NCBI GenBank assembly: GCA_007922305.1
Contig: ML677326.1
Coordinates: forward strand, 54,926,785-54,990,784
Reading direction: 5' to 3'
DNA from: Dermatemys mawii
Lineage: Eukaryota > Chordata > Testudines > Dermatemydidae
Length of the DNA: 64,000 nt
Below, one piece after another: positions 1-12,628 of this stretch. The position numbers and the translations under genes were made by a program. Every line of letters begins with the position of its first letter. Within the stretch, counting starts at the first letter, position 1. The notes below the pieces were generated by a model. That model saw only the letters and a list, made by a program, of their open reading frames with translations. It did no database searches and was not told the DNA's origin.

Positions 1-1021
1 GGCAAAGTTTGAAGATGATACTAAACTGCTCAAAATAGTTAAGACCCAAGCAGACTGTGAAGAACTTCAAAAAGATCTCACAAAACTAAGTGATTGGGCA
101 ACAAAATGGCAAATGAAATTTAATGTGGATAAATGTAAAGTAATGCACTTTGGAAAAAATAACCCCAACTATACGTACAATATGATGGGGGGCTAATTTA
201 GCTACAACTAATCAGGAGAAAGATCTTGGAGTCATCGTGGATAGTTCTCTGAAGATGTCCATGCAGCGTACAGCAGCAGTCAAAAAAAGCAAACAGGATG
301 TTAGGAATCATTAACAAAGGGATAGAAAATAAGACGAGAATATCTTATTGCCCTTATACAAATTCGTGGTGCGCCTACATCTTGAACACTGTGTACAAAT
401 GTGGTCTCCTCATCTCAAAAAGGATACACTAGCATTAGAAAAGGTTCAAAGAAGGGCAACTAAAATGATTAGGGGATTGGAACGGGTCCCATAGGAGGCG
501 AGATTCAAGAGGCTAGGACTTTTTAGCTTGGAAAAGAGGAGACTAAGGGGGGAATATGATAGAGGTATATAAAATTATGAGTGGCATGGAGAAAGTGAAT
601 AAGGAAAAGTTATTTACTTGTTCCCATAATAGCAGACCTAGGGGCCACCCACTGAAATTAGTGGGCAGCAAGTTTAAAACAAATAAAAGGAAGTTCTTCC
701 TCACACAGCGCACAGTCAACCTGTGAAACTCCTTGCCTGAGGAGGCGGTGAAGGCTAGGACTATAATAGGGTTTGAAAGAGAACTGGATAAATTTATGGA
801 GGCTAAGTCCATTAATGGCTATTAGCCAGGCTGGGTAAGGAATGGTGTCCCTAGCCTCTGTTTGTCAGAGGGGGGTGATGGATGGCAGGAGAGAGATCAT
901 TTGATCTTTACCTGTTAGGTTCACTCACTCCGGGGCACCTGGCATTGGCCACTGTCGGTAGACAGGATACTGGACTAGATGGACCTTTGGTTTAACCCAG
1001 TACAGCCTCTCTTATGTTCTT
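1..1021 (+). mobile_element. CR1 LINE, 3' half (RT C-terminal remnants plus 3' UTR)
   Basis: The window opens inside the reverse transcriptase at a damaged F-x-DD catalytic box (reads FEDD). It continues with typical CR1 sequence such as LSDWATKWQMKFNVDKCKVM in frame from position 2, followed by frameshifts and stops. The last 150 bases (a CACCTGGCATTGGCCACT word, then ACTAGATGGACC and a TTATGTTCTT end) are the standard reptile CR1 3' UTR. The element is 5'-truncated or continues before base 1. It is dead, and antisense to GALNT7, inside its intron 1. Confidence 0.93.
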
Positions 1022-4000
1022 AACTGAAAATTAATGATGTTTTTGTGGGAATTTCCTACCACTATTATTTTTTAAATTAAGAATAAAGGAAAAGCAAATC
1101 TCTCTTGCTATAGACCTTAAAGCTTATTGTTTGTAAAAGAAAAGTAGCTTGCCACAAATTTTAGCACTTAATGGTTTAGTTGCTTATATTTTTAACAACA
1201 CAAGCATTTCAGCAATCCAACTATAAGTCATTTTGGTTCTAGAACTACAAACCTTTAGCAATCTCATTAAGGAAAATGGGTACCCTTGGATTTGAGAACT
1301 CTTATTGCTTATTCCTAACTCTGCAAGATCCGTTGGCTCCAGAGTTCTCAAGTCTGCAGGTCAGAGAGAGGAAAAGAAAGGAGGACTGGGTTGCTCAAGG
1401 GCCGCTAATACCACTATTTCAGGTATTATGCAAGTACTTTCACTACTGGCTATTTTGGGAAGCCTTGGAGGCAAGAAGAAGGAAGAGAGACTTCTCACTG
1501 CATTTTAGTAGTTTTTAGAAATTTATTTCAAGCAGCATTTTTTTTATTACATTGATTTGACAAGCATCATGTATTTATTTTGCTTGTGGCATGACTTTCT
1601 GTAATGGAAGTAGTACAGTAAGATTCAAGAAAATAGTCCAAGTTGTTAGAAAAGACAGTTTTATCATTCCTCACCAACATTCACAGTGGTGAGCTATTTG
1701 TAAAAATTAAGATTGCTGGGATTAAGTTACAAACCTAATACTGTATTTGGACAAGTTTCCGTGCAAACTAAATTCCTATGATTATTCTCAGCTTTTCAAA
1801 ACCTGCCAAGTCATTCTCCCTTTGCTGAAATACTAACTAAATCTATCACTTGATCCCCTGTGGGTAGTATTCAAGGCTGTAAACTATCTCATTAGTGTCC
1901 CTGAACATAAACTTGATCTGTAGAATTTTTTTAAAAAGTTTCTAATCATATGAAGAAAAACATAACACCTTTAGATTAAGAAATAAAATATATTGTTTTT
2001 CCAACATATTAGGTTAATAGATTTCCTAAACTAGTAAAAAAAAAAAAAAAAGTAACAGTCTGCATCATTAGTTTTTTCATTACCTACGGAGATTATTCTT
2101 CAAATATCTAGTTTAACTTCAGTGCAAGAAAATTGAAGCTCAATTGTTGAGCAGCAGGTTAGAAAGTGATTATTTTAATTAATTTCTTAAATTTTCCAAC
2201 AAACATTAGCAAAGAAATCTTTAACAAAGTTATAATTAAGTATTACATGGAATACATGAGGTGTAATGGAAAAGAATAGTTTTAATGGCACAAGTTTGTT
2301 GTGACGGCTGCAATCAATCTATGTAGGTACTCCCAAGTAACTAACAAAACCCTTCATATTCCACAACACCATCACATGTGCGTGTATGCATATATTATAT
2401 ATTTACAGAAAATATATTTTGATTAAAAAATATATTTCCCACATCAGAAAATCCAATACCTTAGTTACCATGCCTATAACTGTACATGGCTCAGAAGGAA
2501 ACAATATTTTAAGTACATCATTAAATAGTTTTTCAAACACCATGACATTGAAGTCCAGTAATTTAGGAGCTGCAGGAAGTCAATGAAGTGTTTTATGCCA
2601 CACTGTGAAGCTGAGAATCATACCCTTATAATGGTACAAAAACTCTGTTTCTAACGTTGCAGAATAAGAAGATCTTGGTGATTTAAAAATCAATCACTGT
2701 TCCCAGTCTCAGTCAGAGACCAATATACTTTTCAGAGGTGATACTCCACATTTAGGAGAAACAGGAAACATTTTGCAGAAGAATGATTAAAAAGCACCAG
2801 CTGTTTGAACCTGCTCAGAAGTTTGGAATGTTAGAATAGTCCTGTGGGATAAAGAGACAGAGAGCAGGTGAAGCAGTCAAAGGTGCATGATAAATGCAGT
2901 TCATCACAAGGCTATCACCACCACATATGTGGCATGTTATATACACTCACACCTTGAAAAATTTAATTTTGAAGTCTTATCTGAAGATTTTAAACTACAA
3001 TTTAAATATAAATGTAGCAGGACATATTTCAAGAGTGAAGAAGGCTGAAAACAGCATCTCCTTTCTCACTGAAGAAAATTGTCACTCAATCACCATATTT
3101 CTTGTTATCCTTTCATCAACAGGATTAATAAAAAAAATGTATTATTCATTACATCAGCTTCCCAGCAGCTTTTAAAGGCTTATTATTACCGGTAGATTTT
3201 CCATACTCAATTTACATATTAAAATAAGATGTCTGATGTTTTTAGTTCAGTAAATAGAGACCCCACTTGTTTATCTCATACTCAAATTGTTAAGCATCAC
3301 AAATCTACAAATTTTCAGGATTCAGTTTTATTTCTCCAATTTCTGTTATGCCTTGTGTTATAGTCTGAGCTGATAAGTGAACGTCACTTCACTGATAAGG
3401 GTCATCTGGAATACCTAGTAAAAAGCTGGTGACGACAAACAGTTGATGAGAGTTCCTCCCAGAACACGTATTTTTAAATATGAAAAGCCAAAATGTTCAG
3501 TTCCTTAAAAGAATGTTGCCTCCGTATTGTTCTACAATATATTCTTTAACTTCTCATAATAATAATTACTTTGTCTTAAAAAACAAACAAAAAAAGACCC
3601 ACCACAACGTTCAAGGCAGCAAGGTTTTTTAAAAAATCCAATCTGATTTTATATTGAATAAATCAGAGAAGTTCTTGTTAAATAATAGCAGTGATCACTG
3701 GACAAGAGTTAAAAAGGTCTTAACACATACACATTAAATATGGATTATTTCTAAAAGGAAATTGCTATCAGCTTACACTTCACTTTCTTTAAAAGATTGT
3801 GAGCCCTTTTGAATATAAATAAAATCTTCCAAATGTAAGCAGAGTGTAAACTGGCGCACTGGTTCTTCTAAAATCTTCACGCAACTTCTGTGATTTTGCT
3901 GTTGCTTATGGCTTTTCCAAGCAGCAGTGATAACTGCTGCTATTAATATACCTGTGGGCAGAAGTGAAATCACCAACCTGTCAGGGTAGTTTCACTTTAC

Positions 4001-6411
4001 TGAAGCTTGGAAAGCCAGGCACAATGTCACAAGAGATATTAACTAGGATGAATAACTCAAAAAGAGGCTGTGAGAGACGTAAATTAAGTGGAGACAATCC
4101 TGTTCATCCATACAGCAACCAAAAGGCTCTGTATTGAGGGGAACAAAGATAGTTCTTCCTTCATTCCAGTAGCCAAAGGAAGGGAAGAGTCTTCAAAATG
4201 GTATGATTCCTTCCAGCTGACAGGGGACTGAAAAGGGACCAAAGATAACAATCTGGCAGAAATCCCAGCACCCTTCCCTTGCTCAGCAGTTGGAGGCATC
4301 GACCTGTTTCCAGGGAGATATATACAAGCCTAGAAAAAAAAATAAGAACTCTTTTCTGGAACAATAATTTCACCTAGGACTCAGCAAAATCAGGTCTAAT
4401 ATATGCAATCAATATTCAAGAGACTATTCTGCATTTGCAGAATCTCACATAGGAAAAATCCAGCATGGAAAACACAATTATCCATTCAACATATGAGAAT
4501 GTTGGAAGTTTACCTGAAAACGGAGAGCACACCTTTACGCTACCCTCACTTGCCATGACTGTACTGTCATAAAAACATCTATCACAGGATGTGGGAATGT
4601 TATTCCTATTGCTTAGCTAAGGAAAGCTGCGACAAACTGATAAACCCTGACCTACAAGATTTCAAATTAATAAAGCACTGGCTTAACCTCTGCTTAGAGT
4701 TTATTCAAATCTTTATCATGAGTTTAAAATCCTCTACTAAATCTACATTAGTCAGAAGATTGGGGGTGGGGGCAGAGAAGAGAAACAAACCAGTACACCA
4801 AATTGGTTGCAAGGACCTGAAGAAGCTCTACTTTTGATGACCATGCTAGTAACACCTTGCTTTATGATGACATTAATTTAACATGGCTGTGTGGCCAGAG
4901 GTAATACAATGAGGGAAGTCACTATCCAAAACAGCTTTTAAACATAAATGCTCCCATACCCCAAAGTGTTAGATATAGTTCTAAATAAAGGTAAGCTTTT
5001 ACATTAATCATCTTTAATTCACACTTTGATTATAAAAAACCAACAGAGAGGAGGCAGAGAGACCTTTTAAGCAGTATGTTTAGATTTTTTTAAAACTAAT
5101 CACGCAGATGCTTGCATTCTATAATTGTGAAGGAAATCCAGTGATTAAAAATAACTTCTTAGACCAGAAGCTTTCCTCCAGATTGCGTGTCTTACTGTCC
5201 TATGAAAGCAAAAGTCTCCTTTTGTACACATTGTAGGCTGGAGCTATTAATGTAGCAGTAGTGAAGGATAAACAGGCTCCTCTTGGCAGGCTTCTATAAT
5301 GAAGATTTGGAGTCTGACAAAACAGGACAGAGATGCTGCCATTTTTCATTAGTAAATTACTAACTCAATTCAAGCAATTGATGTGTCGATACAGTTTTAC
5401 AGAGTTCTGCAGTGGGTCAGCCCCATAATGAGGAGGTTACACGCTCCTTGGCCATCTGGCAATGCATGGATTCTGGAACAACATACCTCCAGGGAGGCCA
5501 ACGTACAGCAGACATCACAAAGTTGACATATTTGACCCTCTGTGATAAAGTGTGCTAACACCAGAAGTCAGAACTCTACAACCTTTGCACAAAGTTGCTT
5601 CTGTGTGAATTCAATTTTCTTTAAAATAAAGTTAATAGCCTATTTTAAATGGCCCTCAGAATCTGGAAAGAATTCAAAATTAATCTAAAAAGCACCCGAT
5701 GCACCATCTGTGATGAGCACCAAATACCACAATAATCGCTGGCTCAGACTTTCACGTTTTAAAAAATAATTACGTTTTTGATTTACTGATATTTTAAAAT
5801 GTCCCACTGAAAAGCCACTACTGCACAGAACAAGGATATTAAACATGTTAAAAGCTTTCTGAAAATGACAGCCCAACAAACCTCATGCAGTGACTGTACT
5901 TGAAATGAATTCTGTAGCCGCAGACATTGTTTCTTTGGTAACTACTGCACTAGCACAATAGTTTTGCTTGTGCAGTTATTTCATTAGTTAATACAGACAT
6001 CTATTAAAGTTCTACTACACCACTTTAAAACTAAATAAAGGGAACAATTAATTATTTGCTACTGGTGCAGGTTCCTTGGATGTTCAACACTCCTCCTGCA
6101 GCAACAGGGAGTCTTAAGAAACAATATCAGGCTCATTAAGACCTTCAAATTTTCAAATGCTCAGTTTCTGAATGTGCATGTTTCACTTGTTCCATTTTTC
6201 AGACAGTATCAGTTGTTCTGTACATAACATAATACTAAAACTTAGGTAAAAATATAGTACTCCAACTGCTAGTCTTAGCACGCATACATTTATAAGGACT
6301 GTAATTATAGTTCTGCAGCATCTCTCTATGGATTTAAAAAGCAGTCCTACTTGTAAATGCCACAGCAGATTGAGATAAATTATTGATTTACCTGCTTCAC
6401 ATTATAGTGCA
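1022..6411. other. GALNT7 intron 1, no gene or clear repeat recognised
   Basis: AT-rich intronic sequence with only short chance reading frames. It contains a poly(A) tract near 2034-2052. No exon with plausible flanking splice sites and GALNT7-like translation on the minus strand was seen. Old unrecognisable repeats are likely. Confidence 0.6.
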
Positions 6412-7093
6412 TGTGGCAAATTGCCAGCACTATTATGGTGGGTCCCGTGCTCTCTCTTCTTGTGGGGGGTTCAGGGCACCATTTCTTGCCTCTGAACAGG
6501 ATATTCACTGCCCCACTAGTATCCTAGGGGAGGGGAGTGGACAGAGAGGGACCCAGGCCCACCCTCTACTCTGGGTCCCAGCCTAGAGGCCCTGAGGATA
6601 GCGGTAAACCACTAGAACTAGCTATTCCTTCCCCTGGGCTACTTCCCTCTCCTACCCTTCAGCTTGTGGGGCTTCCTGCCCTTTCTCTGCACAAGCCCTT
6701 TACCTAGGGTCTAGGTCTTCTTGGTTCACTGTGGTACTTCTCCAAACTCTCCTCTGCTTTTCTCCAAACTCCCCTCCCCTCCCCTCCACTCCACTCCAAC
6801 ACCACTCCACTCTGCTTCAACTCCTTCAAACTGCTTTCTACTCCAACACCAAATCACTCTGCTCTCATTCCTCCAGACTGCTCTCTGCTCTAACTCCTTT
6901 CCTCCTCCTCCTCCTGTCTTCCTGAAGCAGGGGGTTTTATTGGTTCCTAACAGGGCCTTAACTGATTGCAGGTGCGCCAATTAACCTGCTGCCAGCCTCC
7001 CTAGTCTACAGGGAGCCACACCCTAATTAGACTTGAATTTATATATCTCCCCTCAAGCACTCTGCCGCAGCTCCCTGACCCTCCTCTATCACA
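6412..7093 (-). mobile_element. Solo LTR, family A (endogenous retrovirus type)
   Basis: Read on the minus strand it starts TGTGATAGAGG and ends near a CA dinucleotide. It shares blocks with the LTR at 36181-36945: the GGTGGGTCCC block near the 3' end and the ACCCAGGCCCACCCTCTACT block. The two look like members of one family. No internal coding region flanks it, so it is a solo LTR. The flanking 4-5 bases do not form a convincing target duplication. A CT-rich run with CTCCA/CCCCT units (about 6740-6915) lies inside. Confidence 0.7.
6740..6915. repeat. CT-rich simple/tandem tract within the LTR
   Basis: Imperfect CTCCAACT-like and CCCCT units in tandem, strongly pyrimidine-biased on the plus strand. 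Overlapping open frames here in several phases are products of this bias, not genes. Confidence 0.7.
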
Positions 7094-8700
7094 TGGGTTT
7101 AATATTAATGTAAGACTGTTAGCATTAATTTTTAAATGTGAAAAAGAACAGATGCTTTTATATTGGGAAACAACAAATGAATTACAGGGATCTTGCAAAC
7201 AACACAACATCCTTGGTCACAGCTTAGACTTTACATCCTTGGCAATGTCCTTTTAGACTAAATTAAGCCCTTTACCAAAACAGAATAATATTTGCCATTT
7301 CTGTGCCATTACAAGAAAAACCACTTTGTAGTAATTTATTCTGTAACATGATAGAGAGTGCGGAATAGTAGTGTAATTTTATTTGCCAAATATACAATAC
7401 ATTTTTTAAAGTTTCTCTTTAGTCACCCTGGCAAGAGTTTGAATAGGCATGAAGATTTTTTTAAAATCTTTTTTCAAAAGGATATTTAGAGAGAAGCATA
7501 CATTAAAAAAATACGTACTTTTGTCTGGAAATATTTAACCTACTATTGTAAGGTGCAACACTAGAAATTACTGTAACTAAAATCTGAGAAAAAACTGACA
7601 TTTACTTTCCAAGTTTGGCTACATTTGGATATAGTAAGCTCACTGTTTTTTTTCAATAGTCAGTCAGTCTTTGCTTAAGATACACAAAATTAGTGAATAC
7701 TTCTGAAAATCTGGCTGTAAATGTTTCCTCTTTTCTCTGCTGAGGGTCTCCTGCACAACAGGTGAAAGTGACTAAGGCCTTCATTATAAAACAAGCTCCA
7801 TGCAGGCCAAATGCTGCACCTTACAGAATCCCACTGACATCAATAAATCTGAATGCCTGCATGGAGCTCACTGTCCATTCAGGGTCCAAGGTCTTAACCT
7901 ACCGCTCATCCCATTCAATGGGCAGTGGGGTCAGACTCTACGTGAGTACATAGGAACAGTGAAAATGACCAAACACAAAATACTTTCAATTGTACAAAAT
8001 AAGTGAAAACAGATTTTGTTCTTTAATCCCTTGCTGGAAATGGTAGGTCCTCAGTGCCTCTGAAAAACCAGGCACAAGGTGTTTATGGCTGGACACCCAA
8101 AGATTGGGACACAAAATCTGAGAGATGGTTGGCCTTACATAGAAAAATGAAACTGTAAAAATACAGACTGGCAGAGGGATTCATGGGAGGTACACCATTA
8201 CAAACCATTTTAAAATAGTTTTTAAACTGATTCAATTTCAAGTTCAGTGTCACTTTAACATTTTCTATAACAAGCAATAAATGCTTATTACAAAATAATC
8301 AACAGAAACAGTTTAATAGTCTTTATCCAAAAAGAGTACTGTAATAGTAACTCATAATTTTCCCAAAGAGTTGCACAAAAACAGTGTTGTGATTTTCCCT
8401 CATATCCCCCCCAAAACCAAACCATCACCTCAGTGAAAAACCAAAAGGCACAAGCATATATATTCTTCCCACATAAAAAGGCACATATTTTCAGAATTGG
8501 AACCTTTTCATTTTTAATAACTATAGAAGCTCACTACAACTGAACTCCTCCCCCCATCTACTACTTGCCACTTTTCTTCCTTTTAAATTTCCCAATCGAC
8601 ATCTTACTGAATATACTAGCTTTTTCACAATTAGACAGTTATACAGTTTTGGCCAGACCCCTGAAGAGAAAAAAGAAAAATCTTGCTGTGATTTATACTG
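7094..8700. other. GALNT7 intron 1, no gene recognised
   Basis: AT-rich. A short palindrome-like repeat around 7790-7900 has a CATGCAGG word matched by CCTGCATG about 60 bp later and resembles other short foldback repeats of this window. Nothing else is supported. Confidence 0.5.
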
Positions 8701-9180
8701 CAAGAGGGCCCAAGCATCTCAACTAAGACATCCCCTCAGCTCAGACACCAGCATCCTCCTCCCCACAGGCCAGCTGCGGGGCTCCCCCCAGACACCAGCA
8801 CCTCCCTCTCCACAGAGCCCAGCAACAGGCCAGAGCTCAGACAAAAGCACTCCTATCCTACAGATCCCAGCTGCAGGAGCAACCCCCCGAGCTTTTATCC
8901 CCCCTCACCCTCTGAGTTTCTTTACTGTCCCACCAGGGGACATGGTGTGGTGCTTGCCCTTCCTTGCCAGAGCTGGGTCTCCCAGGCCCTCTCCTGTCCT
9001 TGGGAGAATGAGGATCAAAGAGCATGCAGCCTCCAGCCCTGCCAGGCTGAGCATTCTGCTCACTGTGAGCTGGGGTCTGCAGAGTCCAGCAGCCCATAAA
9101 GGCAGCCAGAAATTCGGCAGGGGAAACAGGGAATTCTGCAAAATTCTGCATTCTGCAGTGGCACAGAATTCCCCCTGGAG
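8700..9180. repeat. Dispersed repeat, probable LTR-type, ending in an AATTCTGC-rich segment
   Basis: Locally GC-rich segment in an AT-rich intron. It has repeated CAGACACCAGCA-like words and ends in tandem AATTCTGC/ATTCTGCA units and GCACAGAATTCCCCCTGGAG, which I associate with a turtle interspersed repeat. Class and strand are not certain. The 97-124 aa open frames on both strands here are not recognisable proteins. Confidence 0.45.
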
Positions 9181-9244
9181 CAAATTACTATATCTTGCAA
9201 GTAGGTGTCTAGTTAACACAGAACTTCTTCCCCTTTCCAAATAT

Positions 9245-9325
9245 ACAAATTGCCATACTGACTCAAACTGGTGGCCCATCTAGCCCAGCATCCTGTCTCC
9301 AACAGCAGCCAGTACTAGCTGCTTC
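9245..9325 (-). mobile_element. CR1 LINE 3'-end fragment
   Basis: On the minus strand this reads as the CR1 3' UTR: GCCATACTGACTCAAACTGG, then GCCCATCTAGCCCAGCATCC on the plus strand, is the reverse complement of the same block seen at 930-1000. It is a short, 5'-truncated copy. Confidence 0.8.
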
Positions 9326-10124
9326 AGAAAAAAAGGTGCAAACACACCACCACAATAGAGCCTTGCAACCCAACAAGACCTGATGACAACCTGACCCTCA
9401 CTAGCTCAAGCTGAGCCATCTCTAATCACTCCTCCTGCCCATGGGGTCAGCACAGCAACACCTGTGTGCCTCCCTCCTGCTAACTGATGCCACCTTGCTG
9501 TGCTCATGTGTGGTGCAGTGAGTGTGATGACAAGTTGCAGTGTCTAACTCCACAGCACATGCAGTGCAGTGAAATATCAGTGACTGGCAGAAGTGGGGCA
9601 TGGACCCCTTGTTGTTGTGCTGCCCCCACAGGCAGGAGATGGCTAGAGATGGATTGTGGGCACAGGGAAACCCCAACCAAGGCCAGGCCCAAAGACAAGG
9701 CAGTGATACTGGCACATATGGCAGGGGGGAAGTGTCATTTCTGAAAATGATAACACTCCTGGGTCGAATTCAGTTCAGCTGTGCTTGGCTTGGGTTCAGA
9801 TCCAGATTGGACTTGAAACTTAATCCACATCTGCCCTTTACTCTGCAGTAGGCAGTGAAGGAATAAACTCCGCATAGGGAAAGTTTCTTCATAACCCCTC
9901 ATTAGTGTAAGGGTGGCTTATGCCTTGAGCATGAGTGCTTGCATCTTTATCCAAACTCTGGCTCTTTAATTCTGATCTCATGGTACTGGATATTCTTCTT
10001 ATCCATACAAAGGAAACTTTTAAAAAAAAAACCAACCAAAAAAAAAAACAACACACATATGCCCTGTGAATTGAAAGAATATATTTTGTTTGGCTACTCA
10101 TTTCTGATTACATTTGTTTTAGAC

Positions 10125-10255
10125 TGTAAGCCTGTAAACCTTTCAGAACAAAGACTGTCTTTTATTGTCTCTCTCCAGCACCTAGCACAACCAGGTCCTT
10201 AATCCTGAATGAGGTCTCTTGGTGCGACCATAATACAAATGTTAATAGATGTCCA
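10125..10255 (+). repeat. SINE/LINE tail of the CAGCACCTAGCACAA type
   Basis: Matches a widespread amniote repeat tail: GACTGTAAGCCTGTAAACC, then CAGCACCTAGCACAACCAGG, ending in CATAATACAAAT. The same tail is at 57000-57100 and, broken by a MITE, at 23386-23465. It is assigned to an old SINE/LINE 3' end; the exact family was not determined. Confidence 0.6.
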
Positions 10256-11319
10256 TTTTCTTCTTTAATTCTGCTAAACTATTTATATCTTTGTAAGTGA
10301 ATTCTGCGGGCAAATTATGTGAAAATTTGTTTGCACTATGGGACCAGAAATGCCTGATCTTTATCTTTTCTATACAGTTATTTTGTGTACTTTTTTATGT
10401 CACCTCTAATTAACCTCCTCTCTAAAGTAAACAGTCCCAATTTTGCCTCCCACCCTTTCTACATAAAGAAGCTTTCTATGCCCCTAATCGTTCTCATCTG
10501 CCTTTGAAACCTTTCTATTCCAGTAATAATTTTTTGGAGAGAGCGAGAAATGAACACAGTATTCCAGGTAAAGAGTACCATTGATTTATATAATGGCATT
10601 ATAACATTTTCACTATTATTCACCTTCCCACTCCTGGCTGCCAGTGCAGGGAGTGAAGGATGCAAGGCTTACAAAACAGAAGAGGTCTGTGATGGAACAC
10701 AACCCTATATTAACACCATACACACTACTGTAATACTCTTTGTACAAAATATGCCTTGTGAGGTAGTATTTTAAAACTAAGAACTCGCTGATCAAAAACA
10801 TCATGACTGTATATATGTAGTAATATATGTAAAGTTATAAATATAAGCTGAAATCATGACTGAAGTGTGTTTACCAGACATATTTGGGGAGTGGGCAAAT
10901 CATGTTTCTCAAAAGACAAAGGACGAGCTGACACGCACCTCTACTGGTGTCAAAGTTAATGGGAAATCACCTATTAAGTGGCCATTCTTAACAAGGGGTG
11001 TGCGGGGAAGGAGAGGAGGGCAGTAACAAACTGATCTACATCTTAGCACACAACAGCATGGAACCTCTTTCACCATAAGACTCCATGATCCAACCTCACA
11101 GCTTTATCTAGGGGTAACCCTCAGCAAGACTCATTTCAAAAGCAGGACGGGACTATACAGTGAGGGGCAAAAATATTTCACATTCGCTCTCCCTATTCAT
11201 ACATCTTTCATTTTCACCTATAAAGACAAAAGAAAAATGTTTGGACTTTGGGAGAGATCCTGACCTGAAACTGGGTCAGCCTTATTGCATGGAGCATGAG
11301 GTGAGAATTTTACTTTCAG
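10256..11319. other. GALNT7 intron 1, nothing recognised
   Basis: AT-rich sequence with no exon, tRNA or clear repeat structure. Short reading frames only. Confidence 0.5.
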
Positions 11320-11860
11320 CCAAGTGTAGTTTGTTAAGTTTTAGCATCAGAAAGTGTTTTATCTTTATTTCTCTTGTACCATTTCTGACTTTAATGTGTT
11401 GTATCTGTACTCACTCAAAATCTCTCTTTGTAGTTAAAAAACTCATTTTATTCTTTAATTAAAACCAGTCCAGTAGTCTTTAAACTGAACTGTGTGGGTA
11501 ACTTCATTTATGGTAACAAATGGTTGTATACTGGTCTCCTTTGAGGAGCAATGGACCAGAGAGGGCTGAACAGTGCAGAACATATATTTTGGGAGGGAGG
11601 GGCAAATCTGAGACGGAGTGTGTTGAGGTTACCCTGCAAGTGATAACCATGGCTGGTGGAAGCGAGTGTGTGACTGACAAGCTACAGTTATACACAAACA
11701 CTCAAGGTGTTACCTGCATGGCTGTTTATGAGTGGCCCAGATTGGAGCTACTGCAGCAAAGCAACGTGAGGCACGTGCAGGGAAGTGGTAACACAGCCCC
11801 TCACTGGTCTGGGTTGCACCTCGGAATGTCATACAACTCCAAACACTTGTTTCTTGAAAG
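11320..11860 (+). mobile_element. LTR-like dispersed repeat, copy 1 (family B)
   Basis: Shares a long colinear similarity with 61380-61925. Matching blocks include TTTAAACTGAACTGT, CTGGTGGAAGCGAGTGTGTGACT versus a near-identical block, ACTCAAGGTGTTACC, GAGTGGCCCAG and CCCTCACTGGTCTGG. Length, composition and the late TTTATTT-type stretch suggest an LTR, but no termini or target duplication were established. A 132-aa frame inside is a by-product. Confidence 0.65.
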
Positions 11861-12628
11861 CTTATGTGGTTTATTAGAATTCTACTCCCTGCTGTGCCTA
11901 TGTGTTTATAATGCTTAGTGGACAAGTGCATTAGTTAGCCTTCGCAGTAAAAAATTAAATTCTAGCCTATTTTTAGATTGTATAGCTTGAAAAAGACTTT
12001 CAGCAATTGGTCTAGATTTTTTCTTCTATTCAAACAATAATGCACTTCCTATATAGGAAGCAGAGTTTATAGAGTAATACCTAGCGACAGAAACAATAAT
12101 CTTATTAGTATAACTGAACAGAATGCAGACAAAACCATTTCAGAAAAGTAGTAACAATTATAAAATTCCTTGCTACACTATTTAGAAATAGAATTCAGAT
12201 AAAACTAGTCTATTAATACCCACCGACAGCTATCATTAGAAATAGAATGTGTAAAATACACTTGTTAGATATGTGCTTTGCACGACATGAATACATGAAC
12301 TGTTTTTCTATTGGATAAAGCTGCCTCATAGTAGACAAAATATGCTGCTGTAACAAACATTCCAACACAAACCGGTATTTAATCTGGAAACAACTCTGCA
12401 GAAGTGCAGTTTGAGAACCACTAGTCAAAAGCATACTAGCTTCTGAACTGGTTAGACTGCTGCTTGACTAATGTTCATTAAAACAGAGAGGATGTCGAAG
12501 AGTTAAGTGTTGTTAATTAATTGTAAAATAGTGTTTTAGTAGGTAACATCACCCTTTTCATCTAAACAAATGATCCTTGATGAGTGTTCCAAACCCAAAT
12601 ACCAATAGCCACAAAAAAATCAGACTCA

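Noticed and set aside
543..812. 89-aa minus-strand frame
   Set aside because: Antisense shadow of the CR1 element.
6721..6984. 84-87-aa Ser/Pro/Leu-rich frames
   Set aside because: Produced by the CT-rich tract inside a solo LTR.
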